DNA of 64,000 nucleotides, taken from Haloglomus litoreum. GTDB lineage: Archaea; Halobacteriota; Halobacteria; Halobacteriales; Haloarculaceae. The first letter of the stretch is position 1. Each line of letters opens with the position of its first letter. The notes beneath the pieces were generated by a model. That model was not told where the DNA came from, did no database searches, and worked only from the letters and a program-made list of their open reading frames with translations. This document shows, piece by piece, positions 1 through 6,924 of the stretch. The stretch covers positions 3,534,001 through 3,598,000 of the forward strand of contig NZ_CP119988.1 of assembly GCF_029338515.1 (NCBI RefSeq), in the 5' to 3' direction. Position numbers and translations under genes: made by a program.

Positions 1-452
1 TGGCGGTCGCTGTCCCCCTCGCGGATGCCGAAGCCGTAGCGCTCGCCCGTCTCGTAGATGAACGCGACCTGGACCGCGCGCTGGTCGGCGAACGTCGCGC
101 CGACCGGCTCGTCCAGCACGATGGCGTCGATGTTGCCGTTCTCCAGGTCCTGGACCGCGAGGGTGTAGTTGTCGTAGGCGTTGTAGTTCGACTCCTCGAG
201 CTTGTTCTGCTTGATGAGTTGCTCCTGGATGACGCTCTCGCCGGTGGTCCCCTTCTGGGCGCCGATGGGGTGGCCCGAGAGGTCGTCCAGCGAGGATGGC
301 ATGAAGCTGCCCCCGCCGTCGCCACCGTCACCGCCGTCACCGCCGTCGCCACCACCGTCACCGCTGTCGGTACAGCCGGCGAGCGTGACGGCGCTCCCGG
401 CGGCCAGGGCTTTCAGGTACGAACGACGGTCAGTTCCGTGGTCGGTTGACAT
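1..452 (-). CDS. Amino-acid ABC transporter substrate-binding lipoprotein (partial; first lobe missing)
   Basis: Read leftward from an ATG at 452; the C-terminus lies off the left edge. The product opens with a Tat-like leader (DRRSYLKALAAG) and a lipobox ending LAGC near residue 27, so it should be a membrane-anchored lipoprotein on the cell surface. A Gly/Asp linker follows, then at once SLDDLSGHPIGAQKGTTGES and the DLENGNIDAIVLDEPVG stretch. These belong to the second lobe of family 3 solute-binding proteins, which feed polar amino acids to ABC importers. The roughly 90 residues that normally lie between the linker and SLDDLSG (first lobe, much of the ligand pocket) are absent. Either the deletion is real, possibly through the repetitive Gly/Asp codons, or the assembly collapsed there. 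A TATA-like gatatatgtata on the minus strand lies just upstream. Confidence 0.8.
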   Translation of the reverse strand, partial: MSTDHGTDRRSYLKALAAGSAVTLAGCTDSGDGGGDGGDGGDGGDGGGSFMPSSLDDLSGHPIGAQKGTTGESVIQEQLIKQNKLEESNYNAYDNYTLAVQDLENGNIDAIVLDEPVGATFADQRAVQVAFIYETGERYGFGIREGDSDR

Positions 453-555
453 ATGTTCGTATACATATATCACGGATTAGTAGCTTTCCCCTCCGGTTCC
501 AGTCCTGTCTCCCGGTAGCGTCGAGATAGAGCGGCGCAGCCGAGCGACCGGGCGG

Positions 556-1830
556 TCAGTCGCGCCGGAGCGCCAGGACCGCCGTCAGGACGAGTCCGAC
601 CAGCGCCGCGGCGATACCCAGGCCGGGGCCCGAGCCGGCTGTCGGCGTCCGTGGACCAGGCGTGTTCGCGCCGACACTGGTCCCGCCAGACCCGCCAGCA
701 CTCGTGACCGCGGTGGGGCCGCCACCGCCGTCGCCACTGCCGTCGCCATCCCCCCCGTCGCCTCCGCCGGACTGCCGGGCGGTCGCGGTGTCGGTCGCAG
801 TGGGCGTGACGGTGGGCGTACTCGCGGCCGGTTGCGAATCGTCGACCGGCGTCGGGCTGGCCGTCGCCGTGGCCGTTGCCGTGGGCGTGCTCGCGGCCGG
901 ACCCGGGTCGTCGGGCGTCGGTGTCGGCGTGGCACCCGGCGGTGGCGTCGGCGTCGGCGTCCCGGTCGGTGTCGGGCTCCCCTGCGACGGCGGGTCCGAG
1001 CGGTTGTAGTACTCGCCCTCCTGGGTCCGGCAGGTCCACTCCCGCGTGTCCCGGCCGAACTCGTCGGTCGGCGGACACGTGGTCGGCGGGGGGCCGAGCG
1101 TCTCGATGGCGTCCTGTCGGCTGTCACAGCCCTCGCAGACGTAGACGTACTTCGCGGCGCCGTAGATGGTGTAGTCGGTCGTCGTGTCCATCTGCGTCGA
1201 CCCGTTGATGTACCCGGTCAGCCGGTACCAGCCCGGCTCGTCCGGGTTCTCGAGGCAGTTGGTCACCCGCGAGACGATCTGGTCCCTGATCGTGATGTTG
1301 ACCGGGCCGCCCGCAATGCCCTCGCTCTTGAAGAACCGAACGTAGATGCCGTCCTTCGTGTACGTGACCGACTTGTATGCGTTGAGCAGGCTCCGGTCGG
1401 TTTCGGTCCCGGGGCGGTTGTTCCCGCGGTCGATACCGAACGCGGTGGCGTCCGTCGAGGTGCACGTGTCCCAGCGGAAGTCCTCCTGCCGGACCACGTT
1501 CCAGTGCATGTTGATGTTCTCGCTGAACCCGACGGCGAAGATGTTGAACGAGTTCCCCGTCGCGCCCGGCGCGTGGTCGTCGACCCGGAACGACGTGTTG
1601 CCGGGGAACTGCTGCTTCTCGTCGTCCTCGCGCCCCTGGTTGGCCTTCCCGCCCGTGCCGGGAGCGAGCCACGGGGTCCCCTCGTCACCGCCGTCCGGGT
1701 TCGGGTCGTCCTGCACCGCTGCCCCTGCCCGCGACGCGTCCGTCGCGCCCATCTGCGCCGCCGCCGGCACGACCGACAGCACCACCACGACGGCGAGCGT
1801 CAGCGTCACGAGGGTCTGCGCTCGGTTCAT
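556..1830 (-). CDS. Cell-surface protein with Thr/Pro stalk and PGF-CTERM-like anchor
   Basis: 424 residues. An N-terminal signal peptide (residues 1-26, hydrophobic core TLAVVVVLSVVPAAA) is followed by a Cys-containing globular region to about residue 280, a Thr/Pro/Gly-rich stalk, and a C-terminal helix (GLGIAAALVGLVLTAVLALR) ending in RRD. A GPGLG-like motif before a hydrophobic helix and basic tail resembles the haloarchaeal PGF-CTERM signal, which archaeosortase processes to lipid-anchor surface proteins; the exact PGF triplet is changed here. The globular part has several Cys residues (for example VCEGC and TTCPP) and I do not recognise its fold. A TTTAAA on the minus strand at about 1883-1889 could be its TATA box, implying a leader of roughly 30 nt. 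Confidence 0.8.
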   Translation of the reverse strand: MNRAQTLVTLTLAVVVVLSVVPAAAQMGATDASRAGAAVQDDPNPDGGDEGTPWLAPGTGGKANQGREDDEKQQFPGNTSFRVDDHAPGATGNSFNIFAVGFSENINMHWNVVRQEDFRWDTCTSTDATAFGIDRGNNRPGTETDRSLLNAYKSVTYTKDGIYVRFFKSEGIAGGPVNITIRDQIVSRVTNCLENPDEPGWYRLTGYINGSTQMDTTTDYTIYGAAKYVYVCEGCDSRQDAIETLGPPPTTCPPTDEFGRDTREWTCRTQEGEYYNRSDPPSQGSPTPTGTPTPTPPPGATPTPTPDDPGPAASTPTATATATASPTPVDDSQPAASTPTVTPTATDTATARQSGGGDGGDGDGSGDGGGGPTAVTSAGGSGGTSVGANTPGPRTPTAGSGPGLGIAAALVGLVLTAVLALRRD

Positions 1831-1969
1831 GGATGGCGCGTCACCATCCGGGGAGAAGTTCGTGCTGCCGGGAACGCTCTATGTTTTAAATCAGCCGTTT
1901 ATTGAACGCATATTCGGTAAATGTGGGCGTCTGGTGTCGGCGCACGTATCCGGGTGCGGACGTGGCGGG

Positions 1970-2086
1970 GAGGACTTCGCCGCCGAGGTCGGCGGCGGCG
2001 ACCCGGAGGACTCCGACTCGAGCGCCGACTTCCACCGGCAGGCCGAGGAGGATGGGGGCGAGGCGGTACCCGACGGGAGGGAGTAG
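1970..2086 (+). pseudogene. Fragment: duplicated 3' end of the small gene at 2629-2826
   Basis: In one frame these bases read as a 38-residue tail, ending in a stop, that closely matches the last 37 residues of the product at 2629-2826. GGDPED, FHRQAE and GEAVPDG are shared in the same order, with a few substitutions and one added Gly. There is no start codon or matching 5' part, so this is a partial duplicate rather than a gene. It lies between the upstream region of the surface protein at 556-1830 and the frameshifted gene at 2238. The rest of 1831-2237 holds a promoter candidate for the surface protein and no other supported gene. Confidence 0.7.
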
Positions 2087-2237
2087 TTCGGTCTCTCGAC
2101 GACCGCTCCGCAACCACTAACCCCGGGCCCCGCCTGCCGTTCGACAATGGACTGGACAGAGCAATGCGTCCGTTCTGATAGCAGTCTGCTTGCGACCTCG
2201 CCGAGTCCGGTGTTTCTGTCCCGTAGGTTGATGTGCG

Positions 2238-2653
2238 ATGCCGGAACCAGTCCGGCGTAGGAGCGAGACCGTGACTGATGACGACCTGGGGCGTGGCTAC
2301 GACCGTACCTGGACGGTTCCGGTGGGCACCGCGAGCCGCTGGCGGTTCGGCTACTCCCACGAGAGCGGCACGGTCACACGATTCGCCCTCCAGCTGGAGT
2401 ACTCGCTCGACGATGAGTGGGCCCCAGTCGTCCGGTACGACCACGATCGGGTCACCGACCACGGTGGGCACGACGTGACCGAGGAGGGAATCCATCTGGA
2501 CGTGTACCGTGAGGCGAGAAACTCCGGCAGGAGTACATCGCACCCCCGATGCCGGCGGGCGTGGCCCTGGATTTCGCCGAAGACCACTTACGAGAGAACA
2601 TGCAACGCTTCATCAGGAGGTTCGAAGAATGGCACGGAAACAGGAGCCGGTGA
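2238..2653 (+). pseudogene. Small acidic protein gene interrupted by a frameshift
   Basis: From ATG 2238 the frame reads into a conserved-looking protein (RTWTVPVGTASRWRFGYSHE, then a stretch ending GIHLDVYRE at about 2511). It then degenerates into Arg/Ser-rich nonsense. A shift of one base at about 2509-2513 restores a plausible protein: GEKLRQEYIAPPMPAGVALD, then FAEDHLRENMQRFIRRFEEW, ending at the TGA at 2651-2653. Adding one base after the Arg codon would join the halves as YRDGEKLRQEY. The restored product would be about 138 residues. Its end overlaps the start of the gene at 2629, which fits a translationally coupled pair. I cannot name the family. Either the gene is recently inactivated or one base is missing from the sequence. 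Confidence 0.65.
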
Positions 2654-2826
2654 CCGACGAGGAAATCGAGGCCGCGAAGCGAGAACTGCGCCGGGTGCAG
2701 GAGGAGGTTCGCGAGCAACTGGCGGCGGACCTTGGTGGCGACCCCGAGGACTACGACGCCAGCGCCTACTTCCACCGGCAGGCCGAGGACGGTGAGGGTG
2801 AGGCCGTGCCCGACGGCGGGGAGTGA
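2629..2826 (+). CDS. Small acidic protein, partner of the frameshifted upstream gene
   Basis: 65 residues starting MARKQEPVTDEEIEAAKREL. The first half looks like an amphipathic, probably coiled-coil helix. The second half is acidic and ends FHRQAEDGEGEAVPDGGE. The start at 2629 is chosen because an upstream in-frame extension (from 2509) has Arg/Pro-rich shadow composition, and because the overlap with the end of the 2238-2653 gene gives typical translational coupling. A copy of its last 37 residues lies at 1970-2086. A small two-gene cassette with a degenerate duplicate suggests a toxin-antitoxin-like or other mobile accessory module, but there is no catalytic motif to prove it. Confidence 0.65.
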   Translation: MARKQEPVTDEEIEAAKRELRRVQEEVREQLAADLGGDPEDYDASAYFHRQAEDGEGEAVPDGGE

Positions 2827-3021
2827 ATCGAAAATCGGCAGGTGTCCGCTGCCTGTATCGCAGGAACGTGTGGGTCAGTGGTGTTCTATCCTAGATTCTG
2901 TCAACCACTGGTGACGTTCACAGGCACATGCTGAATACAGAGCGCTAGTCGGTCACGAACGAGTGGTCGAAATCGACGGGTTGCGTCGTCCGATACAGAG
3001 AGAAGAGATATCGGGGGTCCG

Positions 3022-3351
3022 TTACAGCCACCCTGAGGGAAGCTCACCCTCATTATCCAGCAACGCTTCCAGGACTGGCCGAATCTCTTCGAAGTTCGAG
3101 CCTTTCGACACCTCCTTGGTCTCCTGATTCCAGTCGATGAACCCGTACCGTTCCAGTTTCGGGAGGTGGCTATGTTTCATCATGATGAGACGCTGGAGCG
3201 CTTCGGTCTCCGACTCCGAGGCGTCGACGACAACAGGGGCATCGTCCTGGGGGTTGTGATCCAGTAATGCCACCAGCAGCTTTCGGCGCTGCACGTCTGC
3301 AAGCGCATCCAGTATGTCGTCAAACGACAAGGTCTGAGAGACTGTTGCCAT
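3022..3351 (-). CDS. Winged-helix regulator, DUF7344-like
   Basis: 109 residues. It opens with LSFDDILDALADVQRRKLLV, the standard beginning of the small haloarchaeal ArsR-like winged-helix proteins grouped as DUF7344. It continues through EALQRLIMMKHSHLPKLERY and GFIDWNQETKEVSKG, which fit the recognition helix and wing. It should be a soluble DNA-binding regulator; no sensor domain or target can be read from the sequence. It stands alone, divergent from rfcL, with AT-rich DNA upstream (3352-3420) containing several TATA-like runs. Confidence 0.75.
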   Translation of the reverse strand: MATVSQTLSFDDILDALADVQRRKLLVALLDHNPQDDAPVVVDASESETEALQRLIMMKHSHLPKLERYGFIDWNQETKEVSKGSNFEEIRPVLEALLDNEGELPSGWL

Positions 3352-3728
3352 ATATGCTATTGGCTTTCACCGCAGGTATATCTGTACGATTTTAACTCTG
3401 TATGATATTATTATTAAGTGGGGGAATCGGTACTGAAGTGACCGCTAAGCCGGGGAGTTCGACAGGAAAAGAGAACGAGTAGCACACCACCCACTGTTGC
3501 TGCATATAGCCTCTATATTCAGCAGACAACTTCTGATAGGTCCCTGGCAGATTGCGAAGTTGGGGCCGTACGCCGATGGTTCCGCCGTCGCCGGGTTCAA
3601 GACCGGTGGCCACGTCGGCTCTTCCAAGATGCGGCAACGGACGAGAACCGGTCGAACGCAGCCCTCGATATGACCCGAACCAAGATATTCGAGAAATGAA
3701 CGCAACAACTGCTGAAAACCGCTAATAT
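3352..3728. other. Intergenic region between HTH regulator and rfcL
   Basis: 377 bp between divergent genes. The left part (3352-3420) is AT-rich for this genome and should hold the regulator promoter. Short reading frames on the minus strand (3392-3708) have no family features or haloarchaeal composition, so I see no gene. The sequence taatatatgg lies immediately before the rfcL start at 3729, too close to serve as its TATA box. Confidence 0.5.
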
Positions 3729-5204
3729 ATGGTAGATTGGACGGAGAAGTACCGGCCCACGACGCTGTCGGAGGTCCGGGGCAACGACAAGGCCCGGGAC
3801 GCCTTCCACGAGTGGGCCCGGTCGTGGGACGACCACGGCGAGGCGGTCATCATCTACGGCGCGCCCGGCGTGGGGAAGACCAGCGCCGCGCACGCGCTCG
3901 CGAACGACATGGGGTGGTCGGTGATGGAGCTGAACGCGTCGGACTCGCGGACCGCCGACAAGATCAAGCGCGTCGCGGGCGGCGCTGCGATGAACCAGTC
4001 GCTCACGACGAGCGGCCGCCAGCTCGTCATCCTCGACGAGGCCGACAACCTCCACCAGCACAAGGACCGCGGCGGGGCCCGCGCGATGACGGACCTCGTG
4101 AAGTCGGCGAATCAGCCCATCGTCCTCATCGCGAACGACTTCTACGAGATGTCCCGCGGGCTCCGGAGCGCCTGCCGGGACATCGAGTTCCGCGACGTGG
4201 GGAAACGCTCCATCCTCCCCGTCCTCCGGGACATCTGCCGGAAGGAGGGCATCGAGTACGAGGACGCCGCGCTGGACCGCATCGCGAGCACCAACGACGG
4301 CGACCTGCGCGGCGCCATCAAGGACCTGCAGGCCGCCGCGGAGGGGCGCGAGCGCATCACCGTCGACGACGTGTCCACGAGCGACCGCGACCGCACGCAG
4401 GACATCTTCTCGCTGCTCGACGCCGTGCTCAAGGAGCAGTCCCCGGAGGAGGCCCTGCAGACCGCCTACGACACGGACGAGACGCCCGACGACCTGCTCC
4501 AGTGGGTCGAGGACAAGGTGCCGAAGGTGTACGAGGGCGACGAGGTGGCCGACGCGTACGGCTACCTGGCGAAGGCGGACCGCTGGCTCGGGCGCGTGCG
4601 TGCGACACAGAACTACACGTACTGGCGCTACGCGACCGACAACATCGCCGCCGGCGTCGCGGCCGCACGCACGCGCGACCGCGGCGGCTGGACGCGCTAC
4701 GGCGGCGCGCCGTACCGCTCGTACCGGGACTCGACGCGGGACTACATCGCCGAGCGCATCGCCGAGTCCGCCGGGGTGTCGACGGCGACGGCTCGGCGGG
4801 AGATCATGCCGTTCCTCGCGGTGATGACCCACCACTGCAAGAACCGGGAACTGACGGTGCTGATGGCCGCGCGCTACGAACTGGACGCCGACCACGTCTC
4901 CTTCATCACGGGTAGCGGCGCGTCGACGAACAAGGTGCAGGACATCGTCGCCGACGCCGAGGAACTGCGCGAACAGGAGGCGGTGGACCATTCCGGTGGC
5001 GCGTTCGCGGGTGGCGTGGCCGGAGAGTCGGAGGTTGAGGGGGAAGACGGGGACGATGGCGGCGAGGGCGAGGAGGAGGAGGTCGCGCAGGCGACGCTCG
5101 GTGGGGGCGACGAGTCAGGTGGTGATGAGGAGGAGGGCCGCGAGGCCGACGCGGAGGCCGCCGAGGAGGACGACCAGCAGTCCGGGCTGAGTGATTTCAT
5201 GTAG
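3729..5204 (+). CDS. rfcL: Replication factor C large subunit (clamp loader)
   Basis: 491 residues. The AAA+ subunit works with RFC small subunits to load the PCNA sliding clamp onto primed DNA. It begins VDWTEKYRPTTLSEVRGND; Walker A is GAPGVGKT at 44-51, and Walker B is VILDEAD at about 100-106. A helical collar domain follows to about residue 410. A long Glu/Asp/Gly-rich linker then leads to QSGLSDFM at 484-491, a PCNA-interacting (PIP) box of the archaeal RFC-L type. The length is normal for haloarchaeal RFC-L. It stands alone, with the nested inverted-repeat element just downstream and the carotenoid genes facing it. Confidence 0.97.
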   Translation: MVDWTEKYRPTTLSEVRGNDKARDAFHEWARSWDDHGEAVIIYGAPGVGKTSAAHALANDMGWSVMELNASDSRTADKIKRVAGGAAMNQSLTTSGRQLVILDEADNLHQHKDRGGARAMTDLVKSANQPIVLIANDFYEMSRGLRSACRDIEFRDVGKRSILPVLRDICRKEGIEYEDAALDRIASTNDGDLRGAIKDLQAAAEGRERITVDDVSTSDRDRTQDIFSLLDAVLKEQSPEEALQTAYDTDETPDDLLQWVEDKVPKVYEGDEVADAYGYLAKADRWLGRVRATQNYTYWRYATDNIAAGVAAARTRDRGGWTRYGGAPYRSYRDSTRDYIAERIAESAGVSTATARREIMPFLAVMTHHCKNRELTVLMAARYELDADHVSFITGSGASTNKVQDIVADAEELREQEAVDHSGGAFAGGVAGESEVEGEDGDDGGEGEEEEVAQATLGGGDESGGDEEEGREADAEAAEEDDQQSGLSDFM

Positions 5205-5334
5205 GGATTGCTCGTTCGGTTTGAAAGCCGTATTTTAGCGTAGAATAATCTTGATATATAATTTCTGTCGATTTTCCATGTATTATGTGCACTTCTAGCG
5301 GATTCTTCGGGCGACAGCAACGACAAGAAGGACA

Positions 5335-5921
5335 TCTACGAAGCCCTCGCACTCTCGACCCGCCGCGACTCGCTGCGCTCCTCGGTCGCTCCGCTCCCTG
5401 CGGTGCTTGCGTCGTCGGGGCGGGGTCGAGAGCGCTCGCCCTTCGAGTCCGCCAGGGGCTGTGTTTCGAGTCGAGCGACGCGCATGGTGGTTCCAGCGGA
5501 GCGCTGGTGCCCCCACACCTCCCCGCGCGAGCGCCGAGTGTCGGCGAACACGCTCGCGTTGCTCGCGGTTCGCCACGGGTGGCGCTCGCGCGCTTCCTGT
5601 CCACGGAACCGGCTGGCCGAGCAACCGCTCGTCGGCCGGGAGCGCGTGGCCGTAGCGGCTTGCCCGCGAGGCCCGCGCGACCTGGGGAAGGGCAGGGTCG
5701 CTGCTCCGTGACACGGTCAATGCCCTGGTGGACTCGAAGGGCGAGGCCGCTCCGTGGTGCCCCGGCGACGGCGAGGCCGAAGGCCGAGCAACGGAAGACG
5801 CAGCCCGCGCAGCGAAGCGAGCAGGAACGTCTTCCGGCACAAGCACCGCAGCGGAGGGAGCGGAGCGACCGGAGCGAGGAGCGCAGCGAGCCGCGGCCCC
5901 GGAGCGGCCGAGGGCTTCGTA
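5335..5921. repeat. Nested inverted-repeat element, copy 1
   Basis: A GC-rich, gene-free block bounded by imperfect terminal inverted repeats: TACGAAGCCCTCG at 5337-5349 and its complement at 5909-5921. Inside lies a second inverted pair (ctcgcccttcgagtccgcca at 5435-5454, its complement ending at 5745, one mismatch). The arms between outer and inner pairs are also partly complementary to each other. A ~270-bp core lies between the inner repeats. The same architecture recurs at 59159-59733, with the core in the opposite orientation. Reading frames across it are Arg/Ala-rich shadows. It fills the gap between the converging rfcL and lyeJ. No transposase is encoded, so it could be a MITE-like non-autonomous element or a structured repeat. 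Confidence 0.8.
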
Positions 5922-6026
5922 CAGGGGCCCGTTGTCCTGCCCGCCATCCCAGTTGCCGAGAGATTCGGAGACGGTTGTCTGGCCGGTGTTGTCGTTCCAG
6001 AGATGGATAATCCCGTAGAAGCCGTA

Positions 6027-6923
6027 CTATCCCACGAACGGGTTGCCGTAGACCAGCACGTACAGGCCCCCCATCGTGATCACCATCCCGGCCAGCGAGT
6101 TGATGATGGGATACCACCAGTAGGCCTCGTCCACGTCCACGCGGGCGAAGGTGATGCCGAAGACGAGCAGCGGGTAGAGCATCAGGACCACCGTGAAGAA
6201 CGGGTGGACGTAGACGAACGCCACGGCAGCGAGCAGCCACATCCCGGCGCAGTAGAGGAAGGTGTTGAACCGGCCGAGGTAGGTCGCCGTCGTCTCGATA
6301 CCGGCGGCGCGGTCCGGTTCGATATCCGGGATCGCGGAGAACGTGTGCATCCCCATCGTCCAGAGCCAGCCGCCGACGATGGCGCCCAGCGGGGGCAGTT
6401 GCCCCGAGAGCGCCGTGTACGCGATGACGCCGGGGAGGATGTAGAGCCCGTTCGAGAGCGAGTCGAGGAACGGCGTGGTCTTGAAGCGCAGCGGCGGCGC
6501 GGAGTACTCGGTGGCGAGGAAGCCGAAGACGGCGAGCGTCGCGACCGCAGCGAGCGGGAGGAACGGCACGAACGCGAGGCCGAGCAGCCCCGAGACGACG
6601 ACGGCCGCCACGACGAGCCGGGACCCCTGGTATCGCACCTCCCGGCCCTCCTTCTTCGGGTTCTCGGCATCGATGTCGGCGTCGAAGATGTCGTTGACGC
6701 CGTAGAGGAAGACGTTCGCGGGGAGCAGGAAGTACGCGAACAGCGCGAGCGCGAGCGGGGTGAACAGCTCCCCGACAGAGGTGGCGGCGTACGCGACGCC
6801 GACCACCACGGGGCCCGCGAGATACAGCCAGAACCGGGGCCGCGAGAGCCGCAGCAGATAGCCGACGGCGGTGTCCTCCGGCGGCAGCACGCGCTCCAGG
6901 GCGAACGATTCCTGCTCGGTCAT
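6027..6923 (-). CDS. lyeJ: UbiA-family prenyltransferase, lycopene elongase/1,2-hydratase
   Basis: 298 residues; a polytopic membrane protein of the UbiA superfamily. The substrate/Mg motif NDIFDADID lies at residues 77-85 and a second Asp-rich patch (SAIPDIEPDRAAGIET) near 190. In haloarchaea, members next to crtD add C5 isoprene units to both ends of lycopene and hydrate them on the way to the C50 pigment bacterioruberin. The gene starts one base after the crtD stop (crtD ends at 6925 on the same strand), so the two are one operon. The usual third gene, cruF, does not follow; the inverted-repeat element lies there instead. Assignment rests on family and context. Confidence 0.88.
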   Translation of the reverse strand: MTEQESFALERVLPPEDTAVGYLLRLSRPRFWLYLAGPVVVGVAYAATSVGELFTPLALALFAYFLLPANVFLYGVNDIFDADIDAENPKKEGREVRYQGSRLVVAAVVVSGLLGLAFVPFLPLAAVATLAVFGFLATEYSAPPLRFKTTPFLDSLSNGLYILPGVIAYTALSGQLPPLGAIVGGWLWTMGMHTFSAIPDIEPDRAAGIETTATYLGRFNTFLYCAGMWLLAAVAFVYVHPFFTVVLMLYPLLVFGITFARVDVDEAYWWYPIINSLAGMVITMGGLYVLVYGNPFVG

Positions 6924-6924
6924 G

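Noticed and set aside
3392-3708. Two overlapping short minus-strand frames upstream of rfcL
   Set aside because: No start context, no family features and mixed hydrophobic composition in an AT-rich intergenic region.
5197-6240. Several long frames across the nested inverted-repeat element (both strands)
   Set aside because: They are Arg/Ala/Pro-rich, cross the inverted repeats and differ between the two copies. Length comes from high GC and lack of stops.
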